In this document: positions 11,596 through 19,633 of the stretch, one piece after another
How the letters are laid out: the number at the start of each line of letters is the position of its first letter
Numbering within the stretch: the stretch's first letter is position 1
Assembly: GCA_016714495.1 (NCBI GenBank)
Contig: JADKDU010000005.1
Location: 124,001 to 188,000 of the forward strand
Origin: Hyphomonadaceae bacterium
GTDB taxonomy: Bacteria > Pseudomonadota > Alphaproteobacteria > Caulobacterales > Hyphomonadaceae
DNA: 64,000 nt
Direction: 5' to 3'
Position numbers and translations under genes: made by a program
Notes under the pieces: model-generated
Told to the model about the DNA's origin: nothing
Databases searched by the model: none
What the model saw: the letters and a program-made list of their open reading frames with translations, nothing else

Positions 11596-12027
11596 CTATT
11601 TGGACGCGGTGAAGACCCAAAAGCGGTTCAGCAGGAAATTGACCGTCAGTGAGACGCCTGCGCCAATGACGATATAGACCGCCGCCAGCAGCGTCTCGGG
11701 ATCATAGATCGCCTCCATCGCCGCGATCACGCCGATGCGCGCCGTAAACGCCGCCGCCAACGCCGCCATGTTCCGCACAAACCGTCCCGCGGATGCGCGC
11801 GATTCCGCACGCTTGAACGTCCAGTGCTCGTGCACGAAATACGCGCCCACGCCCAAAACGATGAAACTGATCCCCGCGGCAAGCCACACCGGCAGGCCCA
11901 ACGCCTCGCGCAGGATCATGGCCAGCACCAGATCGAGCGTAAAGGCGCCAACCGCGGCGACAAGATAGCGGACAGACGCGCGCCCTGTGGGGCGGCTTTC
12001 GCGAGAAAGGTCGCGGTACGCGTTCAC
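11596..12027 (-). CDS. GtrA-like membrane protein
   Basis: A 143-residue inner-membrane protein with four predicted membrane segments, the size and layout of the GtrA/DPMS family, thought to flip polyprenyl-linked sugars across the membrane. Recognisable segments are RYLVAAVGAFTLDLVLAM near the N-terminus and VSLTVNFLLNRFWVF at the C-terminus, the latter the family's most conserved block. It starts at GTG (12025-12027) with a poor ribosome site, so the exact start is uncertain. No glycosyltransferase is adjacent; it may serve one of the sugar transferases elsewhere in the window. Confidence 0.8.
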   Translation of the reverse strand: MNAYRDLSRESRPTGRASVRYLVAAVGAFTLDLVLAMILREALGLPVWLAAGISFIVLGVGAYFVHEHWTFKRAESRASAGRFVRNMAALAAAFTARIGVIAAMEAIYDPETLLAAVYIVIGAGVSLTVNFLLNRFWVFTASK

Positions 12028-12275
12028 AAGAGATTGCCCTGCACGACCAACACCTTGCCGGCCGCGAACATTTAAGCAACCGAATGCTGCTCAATCATGA
12101 ATGGCCCTAGCGGCAAGAAGACACTAACAACCGCGAGCGACACGCTGATCGCGGCCTGGCTCGCCGAATCTTTCTTTGTCGCACGCTGCAAACAAGCTAT
12201 TGTCGAACTCCGGACCCGCGCCCAGCGGCAGCGAACCTGTCGTAGAGAGAAAGCGGCGCCGAGGGGAGGTTCGCC

Positions 12276-13532
12276 GTGCTCATGCAAGACAAACTGCGTT
12301 CGACCGAAGCTGCAAAATCAGGAGCTGTTGGAAGGCGAGATGCGTTGCGCCTACTGGCGGGCGGCGGCTTGGCCGCGAGCCTTGTGTCCTTAACCTCGCT
12401 GCCCGCGTGGGCGCAGACGGCTCGCAATATCGATCCGGCGAAGCTTCTGTTCCTCGAAGGCGAGGATCAGGTCTACGCGTTCGGGAACATCGACAAGCTC
12501 TATCCGACGCGGGCCTTCACACGCGGAGCCAGTGTCTTTGCGCTGCCAAAGGCGAACAGCGAACTGGATATCAAGTTCGACCATGAGGGCCGCTCGTGGA
12601 CGACGGCCGAGTTCATGACCCACAACCGGGTCGCAGGTCTTGTTGTCGTGCGCGACGGACGGATCATTCTCGAACGCTATGGTCTCGGCCAGAACGCGGC
12701 GACGAAATGGACATCGTTCTCGGTGGCGAAATCGCTCACCTCGAGCCTTGTCGGCGCCGCGATCAAGGACAAGCATATCAAGTCCGTGCTCGAGCCCGTC
12801 ACGACCTACCTTCCAGTTTTGAAAGGGACGGCTTTCGACGGGGCCATCATCCGCGACCTGCTGCGCATGTCTGGCCCCGAGGCGTGGGTCGAGGATTATC
12901 TGCAGCCGGATTCGGACGTGAACCAGCACCTCGCGATCATTGCGAGCCGGAACAAGAAAGGCGCGATGCTGGAGCACATGACGCGTCTCAAGCGAGTCCG
13001 GGGATCCGGCACGATCAACGAGTACCGCACGGGTGAGTCATACATTCTCGGCGAGATCGTCGCTGCAGCGATCGGAAGCCCTCTTTCGCCCTATGTGACG
13101 GAGAAGATCTGGAAGCCGTTCGGCATGGAGGCCGATGGCTACTGGATGCTCACGGGCGAAGGCGGAACGGAGTGGGGCGGCGGCTGTTTCAGCGCGACCT
13201 CGCGGGACTATGCGCGCTTTGGGCAGTTCATTCTCGGCGGCGGCGTCGCCGGCGGCCGTCAGATCCTTCCCGATGGCTGGGTCGCGGAAGCGACGGAGGC
13301 GTCAGCGCCATCAGGGCCAGAGGGCCGCAAGACGGCCTACGGCTATCAATGGTGGATCACCGAACCCGGCCGGGCGTTCCGCGCCGTCGGCGTCTTTGGC
13401 CAGCAGGTTCAGATCGTGCCGCACCAGAAACTGGTGATCTCGATCCAGAGCGCCTGGCCCAAGCCGGGCGTTCCGGTAAACGGCGCCCTCGCCACGGCCT
13501 TCGTCAACGCCATCCGAAATGCCGTTGCCTGA
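12276..13532 (+). CDS. Tat-exported serine hydrolase of the beta-lactamase / class C family
   Basis: A 418-residue protein. The N-terminus carries a twin-arginine signal (GRRDALRLLAGGG, then hydrophobic residues and a PAWAQ cleavage site). The catalytic domain has the SxxK motif in SFSVAKSLTSSL and a Tyr-containing YRTGESYILGE segment, resembling 6-aminohexanoate-dimer hydrolase-type and beta-lactamase-related enzymes. GGGCFSATSRDYARFGQ is a typical family block. I choose the GTG at 12276 because GGGGAGG lies six bases upstream; an ATG two codons later is possible. Substrate unknown; beta-lactam resistance should not be assumed from the fold. Confidence 0.85.
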   Translation: MLMQDKLRSTEAAKSGAVGRRDALRLLAGGGLAASLVSLTSLPAWAQTARNIDPAKLLFLEGEDQVYAFGNIDKLYPTRAFTRGASVFALPKANSELDIKFDHEGRSWTTAEFMTHNRVAGLVVVRDGRIILERYGLGQNAATKWTSFSVAKSLTSSLVGAAIKDKHIKSVLEPVTTYLPVLKGTAFDGAIIRDLLRMSGPEAWVEDYLQPDSDVNQHLAIIASRNKKGAMLEHMTRLKRVRGSGTINEYRTGESYILGEIVAAAIGSPLSPYVTEKIWKPFGMEADGYWMLTGEGGTEWGGGCFSATSRDYARFGQFILGGGVAGGRQILPDGWVAEATEASAPSGPEGRKTAYGYQWWITEPGRAFRAVGVFGQQVQIVPHQKLVISIQSAWPKPGVPVNGALATAFVNAIRNAVA

Positions 13533-13577
13533 TCGGCAGGTTCAGCGATCACCGGGGGCGCCCGGACAAAGCAGCAA

Positions 13578-13605
13578 GGTCACGCATGATCTCTCATGCG
13601 TGACC
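13578..13605. terminator. Perfect 12-bp hairpin after the serine hydrolase gene
   Basis: GGTCACGCATGA (13578-13589) and TCATGCGTGACC (13594-13605) are perfect inverted copies with a TCTC loop, 46 bases past the hydrolase stop and 63 before the next start. There is no T tract. It is probably a terminator, but the symmetry would also suit a dimeric regulator's operator for the next gene. Confidence 0.5.
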
Positions 13606-13667
13606 GACGACCTCTCGCCACTCGCGCGTCCCATGCTATGTCTGCCCCAGACCCGAGGGAGACATCC

Positions 13668-14192
13668 ATGCGCTTCGCCAGCTTCATCACCGCGTCGGCC
13701 TTTGCGCTGAGCCTTGCTGCCTGCAACGAAAGCGCGCCGGCTGCGCCTGCGCCCGATCCGGCCATCGCTGCCGCCGCAACCGAAACCGCCGTTACAGAAG
13801 CTCTCGCCAAGCGCGATGCCGAAGCCATCGCCCTTCACGCCGACGCCGGCCCGGCTGTCTACTTCGTCAACCTGCGCGACGGCATGACGGTGCCGCAATC
13901 CTTCCGCGTCGTCTTCGGCGCCTATGGCATCGGCGTCGCCCCAGCCCTGGTCGACAAGCCGAACACAGGCCACCATCACCTCCTCATCGACACGGAAATG
14001 AGCGCCGAGGAAATGCAGTTCGCCATCCCGAACGATGCGCAACACATGCATTTCGGCGGCGGCCAGACCGAAGTGGTGCTTCAGCTCGGGCCCGGTCAGC
14101 ACACGCTTCAGCTGGCTTTCGGCGACATGAACCACGAGCTGCACAAGCCCACGCACATTATGTCCCAGAAAATTACGCTGACGGTGCAGTAG
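13668..14192 (+). CDS. DUF4399-type lipoprotein
   Basis: A 174-residue predicted lipoprotein: the signal peptide ends in the lipobox LAAC, followed by an Ala/Pro linker. The C-terminal ~100 residues match the DUF4399 pattern (NLRDGMTVPQSFRVVFGAYG, then NTGHHHLLID and QHTLQLAFGD), with a His-rich loop that suggests metal binding. The ATG at 13668 is preceded by GAGGGA; a longer frame would read through the hairpin and lose the signal peptide. Function in the envelope is unknown. Confidence 0.8.
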   Translation: MRFASFITASAFALSLAACNESAPAAPAPDPAIAAAATETAVTEALAKRDAEAIALHADAGPAVYFVNLRDGMTVPQSFRVVFGAYGIGVAPALVDKPNTGHHHLLIDTEMSAEEMQFAIPNDAQHMHFGGGQTEVVLQLGPGQHTLQLAFGDMNHELHKPTHIMSQKITLTVQ

Positions 14193-14194
14193 GC

Positions 14195-14458
14195 TTACTT
14201 GTGGCCGCGCGCACGCAGCAAGCCGGCGATCGCTTCGGCGAGCGTCGTATCGGCGTAGGGCTAGCGCACGATCGGCACAGACTTCATCGATTCAGGCGCC
14301 ATCACTGTGTCGCCATAGGTCGAAGCTCTTGCGTGGCGTAAGGCGATCGCCCACTGCACAATTTCCTCAACTCGCGTATGGGCTTCGTCTGTCGCGCGCT
14401 TCAGGGCGAAACGGCGATCCCCGATCGCCTGACCCGCCGCTGCCCCCGCCAGATGCAT
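14195..14458 (-). pseudogene. Possible small gene interrupted by an internal stop
   Basis: On the minus strand from the ATG at 14456-14458 the frame reads about 65 residues of ordinary-looking protein (for example RATDEAHTRVEEIVQW and APESMKSVPIVR), hits TAG at 14261-14263, and continues in the same frame as PYADTTLAEAIAGLLRARGHK to TAA at 14195-14197. The part after the stop looks like an ordinary C-terminus, so a nonsense mutation in a small gene or remnant is plausible. No family recognised and no strong ribosome site seen. It lies in an unusually long 484-base gap before htpX; I see nothing else in that gap. Confidence 0.35.
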
Positions 14459-14676
14459 CAACTCAAGCTTTGTCCGCACTCAGCCGCGTTCGAGTTGTCG
14501 AACCTGACGCCCAGCCCGCCAAATTCGCCCAAAAACCATGAAACTTCAGACGAGTTGTCCCCGCGCTGTCCTAAAATAATTCGCCGCGGCGAGCTGGCGA
14601 ATCTGTGATCCCCATCCCCGCCTGCCAGCCCAGCCGCCATCTTGAGCCACAGCTCCGAAGGGCCACATGTGACGCC

Positions 14677-15633
14677 ATGAACCACATCAAGACATTCATG
14701 CTGCTAGCGGCCATGACCGCCCTCTTTGTCGGCGTCGGCTACCTCATTGGCGGGCCGACCGGCATGGCCGTGGCCTTCGCCTTCGCCCTGATCGGCAACC
14801 TGATCAGCTACTGGAACGCCGACAAGATCGTGCTCTCCATGTACCGGGCGCAGGAAGTCACCGCCAACCATCCTGACGCTCGCGTCCGCACGTACGCCAA
14901 CGACGTGCGTGAGATGGCCCAAGGCGCCGGCATGCCATTGCCGAAGATCACCATCATCGAAAGCGACCAGCCCAACGCCTTCGCCACCGGCCGCGACCCG
15001 GCCCACGCCGCCGTCGCCGCGACCACTGGCCTCCTCACCATGCTCGATCGTCGAGAGATCCGCGCCGTCATGGGCCACGAGCTGGCGCACGTGAAGAACC
15101 GTGACACGCTGACCATGACGGTCACCGCCACCATCGCCGGCGCCATCTCGGCGCTCGCCAACTTCGCCTTCTTCTTCGGCGGCAATGACCGCGAACGTCC
15201 GGGCGGAATCATCGGCGTCATTGCCATCGCGATCCTCGCCCCCATGGCCGCCGCCCTCGTGCAGATGGCGATCAGCCGTGGCCGCGAATACGAAGCGGAC
15301 GCCGGCGGGGCCGAAATCTCGGGCGATCCGCAGGCGCTCGCCTCCGCCCTCCAGAAGATCGACGCCTACGCCCGCGGCGGCCGCGTCAACATCCAGGCCG
15401 AGCGCAATCCGGCAACCGCGCACATGTTCATCATCAACCCGCTGAACGGCCATGGCGCCGACAACCTGTTCTCGACCCACCCGTCGACCAGCAACCGCGT
15501 CGCCGCGCTCAGCCAGAAATTCAGCGGAAACACCACCAGCCCGCCCCCTGACATGGTCACATCAACGCGCAAGCGCTCCCCCGGCCCGTGGGATCAACAA
15601 GCGCAGGCGCGCAAACCCGGCCCCTGGGGCTGA
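14677..15633 (+). CDS. htpX: Membrane zinc protease HtpX homologue
   Basis: A 318-residue M48-family protease that degrades misfolded membrane proteins, overlapping FtsH in membrane quality control. Two N-terminal membrane segments (residues ~5-45) precede the catalytic domain, whose HExxH motif is MGHELAHVKNRD with the third ligand in EYEADAGGAEISGD; two more membrane segments lie between them. The C-terminus is a low-complexity Pro/Arg tail. I start at the ATG at 14677 since it gives the usual NHIKTFMLLAAM N-terminus; its ribosome site is weak. A hairpin 34 bases after the stop may terminate it. Confidence 0.94.
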   Translation: MNHIKTFMLLAAMTALFVGVGYLIGGPTGMAVAFAFALIGNLISYWNADKIVLSMYRAQEVTANHPDARVRTYANDVREMAQGAGMPLPKITIIESDQPNAFATGRDPAHAAVAATTGLLTMLDRREIRAVMGHELAHVKNRDTLTMTVTATIAGAISALANFAFFFGGNDRERPGGIIGVIAIAILAPMAAALVQMAISRGREYEADAGGAEISGDPQALASALQKIDAYARGGRVNIQAERNPATAHMFIINPLNGHGADNLFSTHPSTSNRVAALSQKFSGNTTSPPPDMVTSTRKRSPGPWDQQAQARKPGPWG

Positions 15634-15667
15634 TCGCTCGGGTCGCCGAAAGCGATGGACTTGTGAG

Positions 15668-15703
15668 CCCCTCAAAGGCCATGTTGCCCCAGCCTTTGAG
15701 GGG
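15668..15703 (+). promoter_or_regulatory. Hairpin that buries the ribosome site of the next gene
   Basis: A perfect 12-bp inverted repeat, CCCCTCAAAGGC (15668-15679) and GCCTTTGAGGGG (15692-15703), with a 12-base loop. Its right arm contains GAGGGG, the only Shine-Dalgarno-like sequence before the ATG at 15710. The same element could act as the htpX terminator; the arms hold no T tract. Confidence 0.5.
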
Positions 15704-15709
15704 ACACGC

Positions 15710-16441
15710 ATGAAACGTTCTGCTGCTTGGCTGGCGCTTGTAGTTCTTGCCGCCTGCTCGCCGCAACCATCCGCCAGCGGCCCGGAAGCGATGGTCGCTG
15801 CGATTTACGAACCGCTGGTCAAGAGCAAGGGCCAGAAAGCCACACTCATCGCCGCAGTCCCGATGACGGCCGACCTCAAGGATCTCGTCTCCCGCGCCGA
15901 AGCCACAGCCGACGATACGATGCCGGTCTTCGACGGCGACGTCGCCGGCAATTGCCAGGACTGCGCCGGCTTCACCGACCTGAAGATCGCTCCCGCGGCG
16001 GACGACACTAGCGGCGCTGACTCACGCAAAGTCATCGAAGCAACGTTCACCATTCAGGACGGGCAACGCACCGTTTACTGGGACATGGTCCAGACCCCTC
16101 AAGGCTGGCGCGTGGACAACATCATGTCGGAAGGCTTCAATCTCCGCAGCATTGCGAACACTGTGATCGCGCAGACGCCCCGTCCCGAAGGCGATGAAGC
16201 CGTAGAATGCCTTGGCTATCTCGCACTCGAGATCGAGATCCTGAGGAAGGCAAAGCCGCCAGGCGACACCGCCCCGTTCGAAGCCGCCTACATAGCCTGG
16301 CGCAAGAAGGCGGAAGGCCTTTTCACGCCGGAAGCTCTCAAACCCTATTTCAACTCAGTGGTTGCAGTAGTTGGCAGCGTCCCCGCCAAACAGCGTGGCG
16401 TCAAAATAAGCACCTGCACCACCAACGCCCCGGCTCAATAA
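15710..16441 (+). CDS. DUF3828-like lipoprotein
   Basis: A 243-residue predicted lipoprotein (signal MKRSAAWLALVVLAAC). The mature part resembles DUF3828-type proteins in layout: an N-terminal MVAAIYEPLV helix, two close Cys residues (GNCQDCAGF), and a C-terminal-side strand block TVYWDMVQTPQGWRVDNI. The role is unknown; similar folds sit in periplasmic proteins related to NTF2. The ATG follows GAGGGG six bases away, inside a hairpin. It is convergent with prfA, with 14 bases between stops. Confidence 0.65.
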   Translation: MKRSAAWLALVVLAACSPQPSASGPEAMVAAIYEPLVKSKGQKATLIAAVPMTADLKDLVSRAEATADDTMPVFDGDVAGNCQDCAGFTDLKIAPAADDTSGADSRKVIEATFTIQDGQRTVYWDMVQTPQGWRVDNIMSEGFNLRSIANTVIAQTPRPEGDEAVECLGYLALEIEILRKAKPPGDTAPFEAAYIAWRKKAEGLFTPEALKPYFNSVVAVVGSVPAKQRGVKISTCTTNAPAQ

Positions 16442-16455
16442 CACGCCGCAGCGCC

Positions 16456-17532
16456 TCACCCGTTCTCCATCGCCGCCAGGCGCTCGGCCTGATCTTCTGC
16501 GTGCAGTGCGTCCAGCATCTCGTCGATGTCGCCCTCGATGAACTTATCGAGGCTGTAGAGCGTGACGTTGATCCGGTGATCCGTCACCCGACCCTGCGGG
16601 AAGTTATAGGTGCGGATGCGCTCCGAACGATCGCCCGACCCCACCTGCAGCTTGCGCGCTTCCGACCGCGCCGTGTCCTTCATCTCGCGTTCGCGTTCGT
16701 AAAGGCGGATCTTCAGCTGCTCCATCGCCTTGCGGCGGTTCTCATGCTGCGACTTCTCCGATGACGTCACGACGATATTGGTCGGCAGGTGCGTGATGCG
16801 CACCGCCGAGTCCGTCTTGTTGACGTGCTGGCCGCCCGCTCCAGAGGACCGATACGTGTCGATGCGGATATCCTGGTCGCGCACCTCGATATTCACTTCC
16901 TCCGGCACCGGCAGGATCGCAACCGTCGCCGCCGACGTATGAATGCGCCCCTGCGCCTCGGTCGCCGGCACGCGCTGCACGCGATGCACGCCGCTCTCGA
17001 ACTTCATGCGCCCGAACACCCCCGCGCCGTTCACCTGAGCGACCACCTCCTTGTAGCCGCCCATCTCACCTTCCGTCGCCGACACCAGCTCGATCGACCA
17101 TTTCCGTCCCTGAGCGTAGCGCTGGTACATCCGCCAGAGATCGCCCGCGAACAGCGCGGCCTCGTCGCCGCCCGTGCCCGCTCGCACTTCGATGATCGCG
17201 GAGCCTTCATCGTCCGCATCCTTCGGCAGCAGCATCAGCTGCATCTCGCGCTCGATATCCGGCAGCCTCGCCTTGAGCTCGCCGCGTTCCTCGATCGCCA
17301 TGTTGACGAAATCACGATCGGCCGTCGTATCCTCGATCAGCGCCTCGGCCTCGGCCAGCTGCCCGCGCAGCATCAGCACTTCGCGCGCCTTCTCGGCCAC
17401 GCGCTTCAGTTCAGAGTGATCGCGCGACAGCTGCACGATCTCCTTGGCGTCCGTCGCAACGCCCATGCGCGCCTCGACCTGCTCGAAGCGGTCGATCATC
17501 TGTCGCAAACGGCTTTCGGGCAGGGTCGCCAT
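16456..17532 (-). CDS. prfA: Peptide chain release factor 1
   Basis: A 358-residue factor that ends translation at UAA and UAG. The GGQ motif is in SSGAGGQHVNKTDSAVR, which positions water at the peptidyl-transferase centre. The stop-codon reading PxT motif appears as PAT in VQRVPATEAQGRIHTS, distinguishing it from RF2. Length is normal. The usual partner gene prmC, for GGQ methylation, is not next to it. It appears last in a run of four minus-strand genes starting at 18980, with gaps of 30, 23 and 66 bases. Confidence 0.97.
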   Translation of the reverse strand: MATLPESRLRQMIDRFEQVEARMGVATDAKEIVQLSRDHSELKRVAEKAREVLMLRGQLAEAEALIEDTTADRDFVNMAIEERGELKARLPDIEREMQLMLLPKDADDEGSAIIEVRAGTGGDEAALFAGDLWRMYQRYAQGRKWSIELVSATEGEMGGYKEVVAQVNGAGVFGRMKFESGVHRVQRVPATEAQGRIHTSAATVAILPVPEEVNIEVRDQDIRIDTYRSSGAGGQHVNKTDSAVRITHLPTNIVVTSSEKSQHENRRKAMEQLKIRLYEREREMKDTARSEARKLQVGSGDRSERIRTYNFPQGRVTDHRINVTLYSLDKFIEGDIDEMLDALHAEDQAERLAAMENG

Positions 17533-17598
17533 GGAGGTCCTTCACGGGAAGGCGCCCCATATGGGCCAAGCCCGGCGACAGGTCCAGACCCCGCCCGT

Positions 17599-18261
17599 TT
17601 ACTGCGGCAATGGCGGGCAATCTGGGTCGCGGTCCTGATAACCCGTGCAGCCGAACTTGTCGGCGCCGCGCAGCCAGCCGTCGGAACCGGTGTCGCGCTT
17701 GATCTGGATCCACAGACCCGCGCCTTCCGGCTCGGGAGCCTGCACGGCGTCAAAGTCGATAACTTCATCGACGGCGGCGTCGCCAACCGCTTCCGGATCG
17801 CACCACGACGCGATGACGCCGCTGCTCCAGATGTCGTAACAGCCCTCGCCGTGCGATGTGAGCAGGAACACGACATCGCCGGTTGCGAAATGCTTGCGGC
17901 CCTCGCGAACCACGCCACGAACGGGCGGGAGATGTTCCTCCCGGCTCACAATCTCCACCCACTCGCCCGCTTCGATCCCGCCAACGACCGCCGCGCCCGA
18001 CCCGGCCCTGTCGAAAAGGTCCACGCTTTCATAAGCCTTTATCCTGCCCGCGAGGTAGCACCCCTCGCCGGGACAAGCCTCCTTCGCGATGTAGAAACCG
18101 TTCACAGTCGGCGGCGCATCCCCAGTCGGCGCCAATGCAGCTCTCCGCGGGGCCGATGGTCCTTCTGCGCTTGCCACTGGCGTTTCAGGAGGTTGCGGCG
18201 CCTTGCTGTCGGAGCACGCGCCAGACAAAAGCGCCAATATCAGAAGACTGCCGCGGTTCAT
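17599..18261 (-). CDS. Hypothetical lipoprotein with an SH3-like middle
   Basis: A 220-residue predicted lipoprotein: signal MNRGSLLILALLSGAC with a lipobox Cys at 16. A Pro/Ala linker follows. Residues ~55-110 (FYIAKEACPGEGCYLAGRIK and VVGGIEAGEWVEIVSREE) look like a bacterial SH3 domain of the kind that binds cell wall. The C-terminal third has paired Cys residues (GEGCYDIW, FGCTGYQDRDPDC) likely to form disulfides. The domain call is by eye. It sits between the MAPEG gene and prfA on the same strand. Confidence 0.65.
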   Translation of the reverse strand: MNRGSLLILALLSGACSDSKAPQPPETPVASAEGPSAPRRAALAPTGDAPPTVNGFYIAKEACPGEGCYLAGRIKAYESVDLFDRAGSGAAVVGGIEAGEWVEIVSREEHLPPVRGVVREGRKHFATGDVVFLLTSHGEGCYDIWSSGVIASWCDPEAVGDAAVDEVIDFDAVQAPEPEGAGLWIQIKRDTGSDGWLRGADKFGCTGYQDRDPDCPPLPQ

Positions 18262-18284
18262 CGTGTGGCCACTGCTGGGCGGAC

Positions 18285-18725
18285 TTAAATCCCGAACAGC
18301 GCCATCACGTTGCGGATCGCGATGATTCCCAGCACCAACGAGCCGAGGTTGAACACGGCAAAGCGCAGCGGCACGAAATTCGTCGTGATCTGAATGAAGC
18401 TGTGAACGACGCGGATCGCCACATAGGCCCAGGCGAGCCCGGCATTCAGATCATCCGACACGCCGCTGAGATGCGTATAGACGCACAGCGCATAGAAGAT
18501 CGTCGGCTGCTCGTGCAGGTGGTTGTAATTGTCCGCCACCCACACTGCCTTGGGCGCCATCGGCGGCAAGCTGGCGAAGGATTCCGACCCCTTGATCTTC
18601 GCCGGATCGATGCCAGCCTTGCGCATCGCCGGAATCCGCCGGACGTACAGCCACACCAGAACCACCAGCGTCCAGATGACCAGCGCCAGCACCGGCGCCA
18701 TCATGTTGGTCAATGCCTGCGGCAT
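18285..18725 (-). CDS. MAPEG-family membrane protein
   Basis: A 146-residue inner-membrane protein with four hydrophobic segments, the size and pattern of the MAPEG family (glutathione- and eicosanoid-related membrane enzymes in eukaryotes). The conserved region is VADNYNHLHEQPTIFYALC followed by LAWAYVAIRVVHSFIQ, which holds the Asn, Glu, Arg and His residues of the family core. Bacterial members mostly lack known substrates. It lies 23 bases upstream of the SH3-like lipoprotein gene in the same orientation. Confidence 0.85.
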   Translation of the reverse strand: MPQALTNMMAPVLALVIWTLVVLVWLYVRRIPAMRKAGIDPAKIKGSESFASLPPMAPKAVWVADNYNHLHEQPTIFYALCVYTHLSGVSDDLNAGLAWAYVAIRVVHSFIQITTNFVPLRFAVFNLGSLVLGIIAIRNVMALFGI

Positions 18726-18755
18726 GCCGTCCTCCCGATTGAACCCCGCCGCAAA

Positions 18756-18980
18756 CTAGTGAGCCCAGCCACAAACGCTAGCGGAAATCGCGACCTCCGC
18801 CGCCGCCTCGCGCAGGCACGTCCGGCACAGGCAATCGCCAAAGCGCGACTCGCTCGGCTTCGGCAGCGGCAATGTCACGGCCTCCTCCCCGCACCAGCAC
18901 GGCCCGTCGAGCGTGCATCCGAACGTTGCGCCGCAACGTTCACAGGTCGTTTGGCGCCCAACGGACGCAGTCCCATCCAT
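18756..18980 (-). CDS. Small cysteine-rich CWC protein
   Basis: A 74-residue protein with the cysteine-rich CWC pattern: CERCGATFGC, then GPCWCGE, then CLCRTCLREA, enough for one or two zinc sites. I start at the ATG at 18980, with a GGAGG-type ribosome site about 8 bases upstream; longer frames would overlap the divergent gene's leader. Its function is unknown. It is the first of a four-gene minus-strand run ending in prfA. Confidence 0.75.
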   Translation of the reverse strand: MDGTASVGRQTTCERCGATFGCTLDGPCWCGEEAVTLPLPKPSESRFGDCLCRTCLREAAAEVAISASVCGWAH

Positions 18981-19072
18981 GACGTCCCTCCGCCCATTCT
19001 CGGCCCTCGAGCGTAGACACGCAAAGCAATGGCGGGCTAGCCTCCGGCCGGGTCGCAGCATCGGGTGTCCGC

Positions 19073-19624
19073 ATGAAACGTCTTCTGGTTACGTCAGCTC
19101 TGGCTTCGATGCTCTGCGCCTGCGCCACCGCCACTCCGACCGGATCAACAGCCTCCACCGCCGCGAAATCACCGCAAGAAGCGGAGATCCTTGCCACGGT
19201 CGACACCTTCCTGCTTGCCATCGGCAACCACGACGATGAGGCGCTCGAGGAAGTTCTCATTACCGAAGGCGTGTCGTGGATCCAGACCATCAAGCCCGGC
19301 GAAGAAGGCAAGGTCCAGCCCTACACCAACGAAGGCATGCTTGAACCCGACCCCGATGCAGACCCGTTCATCGAGCGCTACTGGAATCCCACGGTCACTG
19401 TGCGCGGCGGCCTCGCCCAGGTCTGGGCGCCCTACGAGCTACGCGACAATGGCGAGCAAGTGCATTGCGGCATCGATGCGTTCGATCTCGTCCACCTCGA
19501 CGGCGCCTGGCGCGTCGCTTCTATCCTGTCGACGATGGAGCCAGACGCCTGCGCCAAGCTGATGCCGCCCTCGCCCGCCGCCATGCGCCCCCGCGACGGC
19601 TGGAAGGAAACGCGTAACGAGTAG
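19073..19624 (+). CDS. NTF2-like (DUF4440/SnoaL-type) lipoprotein
   Basis: A 183-residue exported protein with a lipobox-like signal (LASMLCAC). The mature domain begins EILATVDTFLLAIGNHDDEAL and ends with a strand pair LVHLDGAWRVASILSTMEP, the usual beginning and end of NTF2-like cone folds. No catalytic residues can be assigned. It is divergent from the CWC gene and convergent with ilvD, whose stop is 9 bases away. Confidence 0.75.
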   Translation: MKRLLVTSALASMLCACATATPTGSTASTAAKSPQEAEILATVDTFLLAIGNHDDEALEEVLITEGVSWIQTIKPGEEGKVQPYTNEGMLEPDPDADPFIERYWNPTVTVRGGLAQVWAPYELRDNGEQVHCGIDAFDLVHLDGAWRVASILSTMEPDACAKLMPPSPAAMRPRDGWKETRNE

Positions 19625-19633
19625 GCCCAATCG

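Noticed and set aside
12276..13532. Calling the Tat-exported serine hydrolase a beta-lactamase resistance gene
   Set aside because: It has the SxxK fold motif but looks closer to dimer-hydrolase or esterase relatives; nothing shows beta-lactam hydrolysis.
14458..14685. A 75-codon minus-strand ORF upstream of htpX
   Set aside because: It overlaps the htpX start region antisense, lacks a good ribosome site, and has no recognisable features.
16789..18288. A 499-codon + strand open frame across prfA and the SH3-like lipoprotein
   Set aside because: Both minus-strand genes have clear family or signal-peptide evidence; the + frame is a GC-rich shadow with an Arg/His-rich product.
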